Origin: Mageeibacillus sp. UBA5442
Lineage (GTDB): Bacteria; Bacillota; Clostridia; Saccharofermentanales; DTU023
Assembly: GCA_002427475.1 (NCBI GenBank)
Contig: DIRG01000083.1
Span: 1 to 26,738 of the forward strand
DNA length: 26,738 nt
Direction: 5' to 3'
Shown: in pieces, positions 1 through 6,771 of the stretch
Layout of the letters: each line of letters begins with the position of its first letter
Numbering within the stretch: position 1 is the first letter of the stretch
Made by a program: the position numbers and the translations under genes
Notes under the pieces: generated by a model
Database searches by the model: none
What the model was told of the DNA's origin: nothing
What the model saw: only the letters and a program-made list of their open reading frames with translations

Positions 1-12
1 TCACGTGAAACA
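1..12. promoter_or_regulatory. parS: Partial parS centromere site, cut by the window edge
   Basis: The first twelve bases, TCACGTGAAACA, are identical to positions 5-16 of the 16-bp parS palindrome TGTTTCACGTGAAACA that ParB/Spo0J binds near bacterial origins. The essential CACGTG core is complete. The missing TGTT would lie just outside the window. The position, beyond the gyrB terminator and about 5 kb from dnaA, is where parS sites are expected. Only the four outside bases are unseen. Confidence 0.8.
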
Positions 13-28
13 TTCTCATTTTAGACAT

Positions 29-61
29 AAAAAAGGCTACCCACGAAATTTGTAGGTAGCC
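29..61 (-). terminator. Intrinsic terminator of gyrB
   Basis: Read on the minus strand, GGCTACC and GGTAGCC form a 7-bp stem around a 13-nt loop, followed at once by six T. It lies about 20 bases after the gyrB stop. It should end the remB-gyrB transcript, so gyrA, which often follows gyrB in Bacillota, would not be in the same transcript unless there is readthrough. Confidence 0.85.
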
Positions 62-81
62 AAATACGAAACTATATTAAA

Positions 82-2178
82 TTAATTATTCACTGATGCC
101 ATACGTGCGTTTTGGCGGATGAAGTCACGTCGAGGTTCAACGCGGTCCCCCATCAGCAAGGTAAATGTTTCATCAGCCTGAAGTGCATCATGCAAATCCA
201 CTCGCTTCAAAAGACGCGTCTCAGGATTCATAGTGGTATCCCAGAGCTGGTCTGCATTCATCTCACCAAGACCCTTAAAGCGCTGAATTTTCGGGTTTTC
301 CCAATTGTTTTCAGTCTTTATCCGCTCAACATCGGATTCTTCATAGGCATAAAAATCCTGGTCACCTTGGTAAATGCGATATATTGGCGGGCAAGCGATA
401 TAAATATGACCATTCTCAATCAACGGCCGCATATAGCGGAAGAAGAATGTCAGAAGCAACGTCCGAATATGTGATCCGTCAACGTCTGCGTCCGCCATGA
501 TAATAACTTTATGGTAACGCAATTTCTCTAAGTCTATTTCACTACCAATACCTGCTCCTAAAGCCAAAACTATCGGCATTAACTTTTCGTTCTCAAGCAC
601 ACGGTCAATTCGCGCCTTTTCAACGTTCAGCATTTTGCCCCACAATGGCAGAATCGCTTGGTATTTACGTTCACGTCCGCCTTTGGCAGTGCCACCCGCT
701 GAATCTCCCTCAACGATAAAGATTTCGCAGAAAGTTGGATCTTTTTCCTGACAATCTGATAACTTACCGGGGAGTGCATTAGTTTCCAAGGCACTCTTAC
801 GCCGTGTCATATCTCTAGCTTTACGAGCTGCCTCTCTGGCCTGTGACGCAGAGATACACTTATTCAAAATGGTTTTAGCAACAGCAGGATTTTCCTCTAA
901 GAAAGTAGCCAGCTCTTCACCAACTACAGCCTCGGCTACAGTACGAACTTCTGAGTTTCCGAGTCGGGTCTTTGTCTGACCTTCAAACTGCGGATCCGCC
1001 ATTTTAACACTTAATATGGCACACATTCCCTCACGAATGTCCTCACCCTGCAAGTTTTTGTCTTTTTCCTTTAGGAAATTGTATTTTCTAGCGTAATCAT
1101 TAACAGTTTTCGTTACAGCAGAACGGAAACCCGTCAGATGACTGCCGCCTTCAATAGTCGCAATGTTGTTGGCATAGGTATAAACGTTTTCTACATAAGT
1201 GTCGTTATACTGGATTGCCACTTCAACGAAGACATCATCCTGTTCTCCCGAAAAATAAATCGGTACTTTATGAAGAACACTTTTGTTGCGGTTCAGATAC
1301 TCGACAAAAGAAACAATTCCACCTTCATAGTGCAGCTTCTTGACCTGCTGCGGTTCAACTCTCTTATCGACCAGAGTAATTGCTACCTCAGAGTTAAGAA
1401 AAGCCATTTCGCGATAACGAGTTAATAAGTGGCTAAAATCGATGTCTTGAATCGGAAATATCTCAGGGTCAGGCTTAAAAGTTGTAATCGTTCCTGTTTT
1501 GACAGTTTGACCGATTACTTCTAAGGGAGAGACGGTCTCACCACGCTCGAAGCGGATTTTATACGAATTACCACCACGGTTAACTACAACATCCATCCAC
1601 TCCGACAAGGCGTTTACAACTGAGGCACCGACACCGTGCAGACCGCCCGAGATGCTATAAGCGCCTCCGCCAAACTTGCCACCGGCATGCAACTGTGTGT
1701 GCACGACTTCGATAGTAGGAATACCCATCTGAGGATGAATACCGACCGGTATACCCACGCCATTATCTTCAACTCTTACCGACTGGTCCGGAAAGACAGT
1801 CACCGTAATCTGATCACAGCGGCCCGCTAAGGCTTCGTCCACAGAGTTAGCTACGATCTCATAGATAAGGTGATGTAATCCGCGCGGAGTTGTATCGCCA
1901 ATGTACATACCCGGTCTTTTGCGAACTGCTTCAAGACCTTCAAGTACTTGGATATCCTCGTCCTCGTAAGAGGACGTATTGCTGGTATCAAAATCAGACA
2001 TCTGGACAGAGTCGTCAAGATTCTCAACGTAATCGTCTACCAGCGCATGGGGATTGTCGGCCAAGTTTACAAGTTCATCAGATGTTCCTTCTGCATCTTC
2101 TTTAGCTCGTTGCAAAAGTTCCTGAAAATTCTCGTTATTCTGGGCTTCGTCAATATATTTCTTATCTTTATCTTCCAT
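82..2178 (-). CDS. gyrB: DNA gyrase subunit B with acidic N-terminal extension
   Basis: GyrB is the ATPase subunit of DNA gyrase and introduces negative supercoils together with GyrA. Visible in order are the GHKL ATPase domain (GLEAVRKRPGMYIG at about residues 81-94, ED-NG-GIP at 137-144, GG-HGVGASVVNAL around 178-191), the transducer domain, and the Toprim domain with EGDSAGG at 490-496, PLWGK at 511-515 and the DADVDGSH metal site near 563-570. No large Toprim insertion is present. The conserved protein begins only near residue 76; about 60-75 residues of acidic sequence precede it. Met60 would give the usual length, but no good ribosome site precedes it, while GAGG stands 6 nt before the long start, inside the last codons of remB. 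I therefore keep the long start. It is one base from remB, so translational coupling is likely. Confidence 0.96.
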   Translation of the reverse strand: MEDKDKKYIDEAQNNENFQELLQRAKEDAEGTSDELVNLADNPHALVDDYVENLDDSVQMSDFDTSNTSSYEDEDIQVLEGLEAVRKRPGMYIGDTTPRGLHHLIYEIVANSVDEALAGRCDQITVTVFPDQSVRVEDNGVGIPVGIHPQMGIPTIEVVHTQLHAGGKFGGGAYSISGGLHGVGASVVNALSEWMDVVVNRGGNSYKIRFERGETVSPLEVIGQTVKTGTITTFKPDPEIFPIQDIDFSHLLTRYREMAFLNSEVAITLVDKRVEPQQVKKLHYEGGIVSFVEYLNRNKSVLHKVPIYFSGEQDDVFVEVAIQYNDTYVENVYTYANNIATIEGGSHLTGFRSAVTKTVNDYARKYNFLKEKDKNLQGEDIREGMCAILSVKMADPQFEGQTKTRLGNSEVRTVAEAVVGEELATFLEENPAVAKTILNKCISASQAREAARKARDMTRRKSALETNALPGKLSDCQEKDPTFCEIFIVEGDSAGGTAKGGRERKYQAILPLWGKMLNVEKARIDRVLENEKLMPIVLALGAGIGSEIDLEKLRYHKVIIMADADVDGSHIRTLLLTFFFRYMRPLIENGHIYIACPPIYRIYQGDQDFYAYEESDVERIKTENNWENPKIQRFKGLGEMNADQLWDTTMNPETRLLKRVDLHDALQADETFTLLMGDRVEPRRDFIRQNARMASVNN

Positions 2179-2179
2179 T

Positions 2180-2443
2180 TCAATCCTCGTAATTCAAATG
2201 CTTATAATCAGAACAGCGCGTACGCAAGGTTTGCGCTGAGACAGCTGATAAATATGATCGATCTAAACTAATAATCAGAGAGCGGGGGACGTCCGGATGT
2301 AATAGGTCCAGCTTCGCTTCTTTTTCAGCTTTCACCATAAAAGCAAGGGTGTCAGCTGCTGATTCAGGAATAGAATCTAAATCAAAAATTCCCACAATCG
2401 TATGGAAAGGTATTGAAACATCTGCCCCCAAATGAATATACAT
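2180..2443 (-). CDS. remB: RemB/YaaB-like DUF370 protein
   Basis: A small protein of 87 residues whose start (MYIHLG), an internal AIFD-like stretch (GIFDLDSI, residues 18-25) and the TLRTR near residues 71-75 match the DUF370 family. In Bacillus subtilis this member, RemB (YaaB), sits between recF and gyrB, the same position as here. RemA, its relative, is a DNA-binding regulator of biofilm matrix genes; the role of RemB is less clear. Its TGA stop is followed by one base and then the gyrB ATG, so the two genes are probably translated together. An extended -10 promoter lies upstream in the gap after recF. The short C-terminal tail (about 10 residues) is polar and not diagnostic. Confidence 0.85.
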   Translation of the reverse strand: MYIHLGADVSIPFHTIVGIFDLDSIPESAADTLAFMVKAEKEAKLDLLHPDVPRSLIISLDRSYLSAVSAQTLRTRCSDYKHLNYED

Positions 2444-2501
2444 ATTTTCTAGCTATTTCCTATTTTTCTACACTAAAATATTCTAAATAATCTACAGATC
2501 A

Positions 2502-2510
2502 ATTATACCA
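2502..2510 (-). promoter_or_regulatory. Extended -10 promoter for remB-gyrB
   Basis: On the minus strand the 94-base recF-remB gap contains TGGTATAAT, a perfect extended -10 (TGnTATAAT). No good -35 hexamer stands 16-18 bases upstream, as is usual for extended -10 promoters. It would start a transcript about 50 bases before remB and separate remB-gyrB expression from dnaN-recF. Confidence 0.6.
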
Positions 2511-2537
2511 CAAAGCTAGATTTTATGCGGCTTTAAG

Positions 2538-3815
2538 CTAGGTCTGCTCAGGCGTTACAGTACCGGCTTTTACGTAATAAAAATTAAGACTTTGCACTGC
2601 TTCTGAGCCCTCGGAAAGTTTATTTTCAAACATATGTTCCTTATCGGTGCCGGTCATAAAAACTTGATGCCCTTTAACAATTTCCAGCAAACGTTCTCTT
2701 CGATTGCTGTCCAGCTCTGACATGACATCATCCAAGAGAAGAACCGGTCGCTCACCGGTTAATTCTTTCAAAAGCAGCAATTCAGAAATCTTTAAAGACA
2801 GTACTAAGGAGCGCTGCTGTCCCTGAGAGGCATAAGTTCTGGCAGGAAAGCCGTTTAAACTAATTTCTAGGTCGTCGCGATGCGGGCCGATACTGGTACT
2901 ACCGCGAAAAACATCGTCCTCTGCCGATCTCTGTAGGCGTGAATAGAAGGTATCGTATATCTCGTCCTCTGATGTTTGATGGGAGATGCCGCCGATCCCT
3001 TTATACTTAAGTTCCAACAGTTCATTGGAGTCGGTCAGATACGCCAGCGACATTGCGGCATATTCCGAAATTTTATCCAGATAATCGAGGCGCTTCTTTA
3101 AGATATGAGCCGCTTCTTTGGCCAGTGCCTGATCCCAAACGGCAAGTTCATCCTGGATCGTCATAGGAGGCAATTGCACAGCGTCAGACTCCGTATTAAT
3201 ATCCTTTACCTCGGAACTTAAATCTTGGCCCTCAGGCTCACTAGCGGCTGCTTTAAAGGAAGATGGCTTACTAGTCTTCCTTTCTCTAATAATTTTCAGC
3301 AGGCTGTTCCGTTGCGTCAGCAAATTAGTATATCTTTGTAAAGCCCGAAAATAAGGACGGCTGATCTGGGAGATGAGAAGATCGAGGAAACGACGGCGAC
3401 CACCCGGGCCACCCTTAACTATTTGCAGATCTTCAGGAGCAAAGATAACCGCGTGAAAGAGTCCAATCATCTCTGAAACGTTATTAACCTCAATGTCATT
3501 GTAGGACATCTTGCGCTGTGATCTAGAGGTATTCAGCGCATCCGGCAAAATATAGCCGAAGGAGAGTTTTTCCTCCAAACCTCTGTCCGTCAAAAAACCC
3601 ACTTCACTCTTATAGAAATTTTCGTCGTGTAAAATCAGCTCTTCATCGCGCCCGGTGCGATGGGAGCGGGCGCAGGTACAGAGAAAGATGGCTTCCAAAA
3701 GATTGGTCTTACCTTGCGCGTTGTCTCCGTAGAAAACATGTATGCCGTCATTAAAGGACAGCTCCAGCTTTCTGTAGTTGCGAAAATTCGTCAGCCTCAG
3801 AGAAGTTAAACGCAT
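2538..3815 (-). CDS. recF: DNA replication and repair protein RecF with a mid-protein insert
   Basis: RecF is an SMC-like ATPase that helps load RecA at gaps and stalled forks. The ATPase parts are intact: Walker A GDNAQGKTN (30-38), a signature region SQGQQRSLVLSLK (330-342) and Walker B VLLLDDVMSELD (358-369). At 425 residues it is about 50 longer than most RecF proteins. The excess is a polar, low-complexity stretch at about residues 178-219, rich in Ser, Glu, Asp and Lys, placed in the helical arm. It is likely a disordered loop. The gene starts 6 bases after dnaN, and the start codon has no strong ribosome site, so it probably depends on coupling to dnaN. The S4-domain gene yaaA, found between dnaN and recF in many Bacillota, is missing. 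Confidence 0.95.
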   Translation of the reverse strand: MRLTSLRLTNFRNYRKLELSFNDGIHVFYGDNAQGKTNLLEAIFLCTCARSHRTGRDEELILHDENFYKSEVGFLTDRGLEEKLSFGYILPDALNTSRSQRKMSYNDIEVNNVSEMIGLFHAVIFAPEDLQIVKGGPGGRRRFLDLLISQISRPYFRALQRYTNLLTQRNSLLKIIRERKTSKPSSFKAAASEPEGQDLSSEVKDINTESDAVQLPPMTIQDELAVWDQALAKEAAHILKKRLDYLDKISEYAAMSLAYLTDSNELLELKYKGIGGISHQTSEDEIYDTFYSRLQRSAEDDVFRGSTSIGPHRDDLEISLNGFPARTYASQGQQRSLVLSLKISELLLLKELTGERPVLLLDDVMSELDSNRRERLLEIVKGHQVFMTGTDKEHMFENKLSEGSEAVQSLNFYYVKAGTVTPEQT

Positions 3816-3821
3816 AGCGTA

Positions 3822-4925
3822 TTAGCGGCGCAGGGGCAGAACCAGGTAAAAGAAGCTATCTCCCTCAAGAGGTTGAATTGAGCACGGACCAACGCTGCCT
3901 TGGAAAGACAGAGTGATTTGCTCATCATCGATTTCTCTCAAAGCGTCCATAAACAATTTTGGGTTAAAGTCTATATCTACCAATTCACCGGTTAAGGCGA
4001 CATTGAGTTCTTCTCTTGACATGCCGATATCTGTTTTAGAGCTAATGACCAAGCTATCCTCGTCAGGTGTCTCCAAAGTAACCGGGAAACGTTTTTCATC
4101 ACGGTCAATGACAATAGAGGCACGTTCGATCGCGGACAAAAGTACCTGCGGATCTGAGACCAAGCTGGTTTTATTGCCGCTAGGTAGAATGCTCTTATAG
4201 TTGAGGAATTCTCCCTGAATCAGGCGCGAGACAATCTTAACATTACCCGTGTCAAACAAAACATAATTGTGTGAGGGGCCGATAGTGACGTGATCTTCGC
4301 TCTCGCTCAGAACTTGAGCCACATCTTCCATTGCCCTAGCAGGAACTATGAACTGCATGGCTTCCTGCTGCGCGTCCTTGATCTTCTCCTTGCGGACGGC
4401 CAGTCTAAAACCATCGATAGTAACGAGCGTTAACTCGCCATTTTCAAAAATTACATTGATACCTTTGAGGATAGGGCGACTGTCATCAGTCGAAGCGGCA
4501 AACTTTGTTTGCTGGATCATGTTTTTCAGCAGTTTTTGTTCCAGAACTAAACTGCGCTCGTGTTCAACAATAGGTAAGGCGGGATAATCGTCCGGAGACA
4601 AACCGCGAATATTAAATGAGCTGGCACCGCTCTCGACTTTCACCATATGTTTATCATCCGTGTCGATGTAAACATCGTCTTCCGGCAAGCGGCGCACGAT
4701 TTCAGTGAAGACTCGGGCAGGAACAACAACACTGCCGGATGCAAGTATATCAGCTTCCATGCGGGATTCTATTCCGGTTTCCATATCGTAGCCGGTAAGC
4801 GTAAGACCATTATTCGTAGTCATAAGAATTCCGTCCAGAATCGGCATGGGTGTACGGCTGGCTACGGCTTTGGAAACAATATTGATTGAATCCATAAGTT
4901 TCTTGCGTGAACAGTTCAGTCTCAT
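3822..4925 (-). CDS. dnaN: DNA polymerase III sliding clamp (beta subunit)
   Basis: DnaN forms the ring-shaped dimer that tethers the replicative polymerase to DNA. The 367-residue length fits the family. The N-terminus (MRLNCSRKKLMDSINIVSKA), the segment RPILKGINV near the middle, and the C-terminal end in FFYLVLPLRR, which corresponds to the conserved YLVMPMRL-type tail near the peptide-binding groove, identify it. Three clamp domains of about 120 residues each are expected. The start is clear: AGGAGG stands 5 bases before the ATG. A TATAAT lies about 100 bases upstream in the dnaA-dnaN gap, so dnaN may have its own promoter in addition to readthrough from dnaA. It is followed after 6 bases by recF. 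Confidence 0.97.
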   Translation of the reverse strand: MRLNCSRKKLMDSINIVSKAVASRTPMPILDGILMTTNNGLTLTGYDMETGIESRMEADILASGSVVVPARVFTEIVRRLPEDDVYIDTDDKHMVKVESGASSFNIRGLSPDDYPALPIVEHERSLVLEQKLLKNMIQQTKFAASTDDSRPILKGINVIFENGELTLVTIDGFRLAVRKEKIKDAQQEAMQFIVPARAMEDVAQVLSESEDHVTIGPSHNYVLFDTGNVKIVSRLIQGEFLNYKSILPSGNKTSLVSDPQVLLSAIERASIVIDRDEKRFPVTLETPDEDSLVISSKTDIGMSREELNVALTGELVDIDFNPKLFMDALREIDDEQITLSFQGSVGPCSIQPLEGDSFFYLVLPLRR

Positions 4926-5218
4926 TTTTTCCTCCTAAGCCTCTGTGTGCTTTTTGTGCTATCTAGACATCCGGAGCGGGAACTTTTCTTGCTGCCGCAT
5001 ATATATAGCTATTTCTTCATCCTCTTATTATAGTATGTCAATAATGTGCAAAACCTGGTGCAAGCATTATCTAGTCGTCGTTTGCCGATGTGAAGACTTT
5101 GTGAAAACAATGTGAAAAAATATGAACAAAACGCTGCTATTCACAATAAATTTTTATTAACAGTCTATCAACAGTGTTTTCACGAGAACTTATTAACAAT
5201 TGTCAATAAAAATGTTAA
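4926..5218. other. oriC: Candidate replication origin (oriC), dnaA-dnaN intergenic region
   Basis: This 293-base gap has no plausible gene and is AT-rich, with a TATATATA tract near 5001-5008 and the stretch 5100-5218 almost devoid of GC runs. It carries a cluster of TTATTRACA-like nonamers (see the repeat entry). Position beside dnaA, AT-richness, the repeats, and the nearby parS together support an origin. The part near dnaN (4926-5035) also serves as the dnaN leader and promoter. In other Bacillota an additional box cluster may lie upstream of dnaA; I see no comparable cluster there. Confidence 0.7.
5027..5032 (-). promoter_or_regulatory. Candidate -10 of a dnaN promoter
   Basis: TATAAT on the minus strand, about 100 bases upstream of dnaN. 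No recognisable -35 stands at the right distance. A TTATTGACA nonamer (5036-5044) lies four bases upstream, so DnaA binding there could compete with RNA polymerase. Confidence 0.4.
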
Positions 5219-5221
5219 TTA
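5154..5221. repeat. Cluster of TTATTRACA-like nonamers (candidate DnaA boxes)
   Basis: Nonamers resembling the DnaA box TTATNCACA but with TA or TG in place of the central bases: TTATTAACA at 5154-5162 and 5190-5198 on plus, TTATTGACA at 5201-5209 on minus, with relatives CTATCAACA at 5165-5173 (plus) and TAATTAACA at 5213-5221 (minus). A further TTATTGACA is at 5036-5044 (minus). Start-to-start spacing is 11 bp in two pairs (5154/5165 and 5190/5201) and 12 bp for the last, close to one helical turn. No exact TTATCCACA occurs in the gap. Confidence 0.5.
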
Positions 5222-6559
5222 CTGCAGCCTTGCCTCTATTTTTTCCAGAGCCTCTTGCAGGTCAAAATCAGTCTCCAAATCTTCATTCATTTTATCACAA
5301 GCATGCATAACTGTGGCATGATTCTTGCCTCCGAAGGCAGTGCCGATTTCCTCGTAAGTAAGACCCAATTTCTTACGGCTCAAAAACATCGCGACTCTTC
5401 GGGGAATTACAATATTCTGGCTACGCTTACGTGACTTGAGGTCATCAACCGTCACACCATAATAATTACTGACCACTTCCATAATAAATTCGCAGGTCAG
5501 CGGGCGCATCGCTCCGGGTTGGATCAAATTGCGCAGTACGTGCTTGGCCCGATCCAAAGTGACGTCGGTACCCAAGGTATAGAGTGCTCGGATCGTCTTG
5601 AAGGCACCTTCAAGCTCCCGCACGTTATTCGTAATGTTGCTGGCTATATATTCAACAATCTCTTCCGAAACATTAGTCTGAAAGGAATCCTGCAGCTTAC
5701 CGAGAATAGCCAAACGCGTTTCGTAGTCAGGCGGGCCAATATCGGCAGTAAGACCGCTCATCAGTCTGGTGCGTAGCCGCTCCTCCAAGGAAGTTAGGTT
5801 CTGCGGCGGCTTATCGCAAGTCAGGACCACGTTCTTGCCGGACTCATAAAGCATGTTGAAAGTATGGAAAAACTCGACCTGCATACGTTCCTTACCTTCG
5901 ATAAACTGAATATCGTCAATGAGAAGCATGTCAGCCAAGCGGTAATGCTCGCGGAATGCTGTGTAGTCGTTATTCTGGATGCAAGCGATGAGTTCGTTGA
6001 CAAATTGCTCGGACTGAACATAAACCACTCGTTTTCCCGGAAAATCAATATTGACTCGATTGCCGATGGCATGCAAAAGGTGAGTTTTGCCCAGGCCGGA
6101 ACCACCGTAAATAAAGAGAGGATTATTGTTGCGCGGATTCTTCATAGATGCGACAGAAATACAAGTAGCGTGAGCAAACTCGTTATTGCTGCCTACAATA
6201 AAGCTATCAAAAGTGTACTCAGGGTTGAGCTGACCACGTTGTGAAATTACATTATTAGAGGTCTCGTAATCCCGATCTAAAGTCGTCTCCGGGAGCGTGC
6301 CGTCGGGGCGAACCACAACCTGCAGCTTGTAGAGGATATGTGTGACTTGCTTCAAAGCCGACTCAATCGTCTTTTTATGCGGGATGATAAATTCCCTCAC
6401 CACATCATTAGGGACAGCGAGTCCAAAAATCTGGTCCTCCACATAGAAAGGTACCGCCTTGGCAAACCATGTGTTGTAGGTCAAGGGCTGGATCTCGTCT
6501 TTCAAAACTCGATTATAACAAGTACGCCATACGTCTTCTGCACTAAAAGCTGGGGCCAT
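5219..6559 (-). CDS. dnaA: Chromosomal replication initiator DnaA
   Basis: DnaA binds origin boxes and melts the duplex. The 446 residues show domain I (about 1-85), a short linker domain II (about 86-112), the AAA+ domain with Walker A GGSGLGKTH (152-160) and Walker B LLIDDIQF (212-219), and the C-terminal helix-turn-helix domain IV. The signature of domain IV reads GGKNHATVMHA at 410-420, where E. coli has GRDHTTVLHA; Asn413 and Ala415 replace Asp433 and Thr435, which contact bases of the box in the E. coli complex. The ATG at 6559 is preceded by GAGG at 11 bases, rather far. An 8-codon open frame overlaps the start as TAATG. Transcription is leftward toward dnaN. Confidence 0.97.
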   Translation of the reverse strand: MAPAFSAEDVWRTCYNRVLKDEIQPLTYNTWFAKAVPFYVEDQIFGLAVPNDVVREFIIPHKKTIESALKQVTHILYKLQVVVRPDGTLPETTLDRDYETSNNVISQRGQLNPEYTFDSFIVGSNNEFAHATCISVASMKNPRNNNPLFIYGGSGLGKTHLLHAIGNRVNIDFPGKRVVYVQSEQFVNELIACIQNNDYTAFREHYRLADMLLIDDIQFIEGKERMQVEFFHTFNMLYESGKNVVLTCDKPPQNLTSLEERLRTRLMSGLTADIGPPDYETRLAILGKLQDSFQTNVSEEIVEYIASNITNNVRELEGAFKTIRALYTLGTDVTLDRAKHVLRNLIQPGAMRPLTCEFIMEVVSNYYGVTVDDLKSRKRSQNIVIPRRVAMFLSRKKLGLTYEEIGTAFGGKNHATVMHACDKMNEDLETDFDLQEALEKIEARLQ

Positions 6560-6585
6560 TATTCATTCAACCTCAAGAGAGGCAT
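6559..6585 (-). other. Possible 8-codon leader frame overlapping the dnaA start
   Basis: ATG at 6585 opens eight codons and stops at TAA, whose final A is also the first base of the dnaA ATG (TAATG). The strongest Shine-Dalgarno in this region, AGGAGG at 6588-6593, lies only two bases before this ATG, which is closer than optimal. It may be a real leader giving coupled translation of dnaA, or a chance frame. Confidence 0.25.
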
Positions 6586-6771
6586 TTCCTCCTTTTCGTC
6601 TCCACTAGAAAAAATGTCGTGTATTTTACATGCTATCAGAAACAGCCTAACTATAACTCAGTCGGACTGATGAATTACATATGTATTTCCTGCCCGTACT
6701 GTCATATTTACAATAACAAACTTAAGACTATCAGCAAATCTTTATAGTCCAAAACAGCGGTAAGCTTGTGA
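6560..6771 (-). promoter_or_regulatory. dnaA upstream region
   Basis: This 212-base gap should hold the dnaA promoter. On the minus strand I see TATAGT (6650-6655) as a candidate -10 without a convincing -35, a 10-bp palindrome TACATATGTA at 6676-6685, and a weak AT-rich inverted repeat GACTAT/ATAGTC (6726-6749) that might help end the nadE transcript. There is no cluster of DnaA-box-like nonamers comparable to the dnaA-dnaN gap, and no gene. Confidence 0.4.

Noticed and set aside
5175..5190. TTTTCACGAGAAC in the oriC gap as a second parS
   Set aside because: The CACGTG core is changed to CACGAG and the right arm is short; ParB needs the core.
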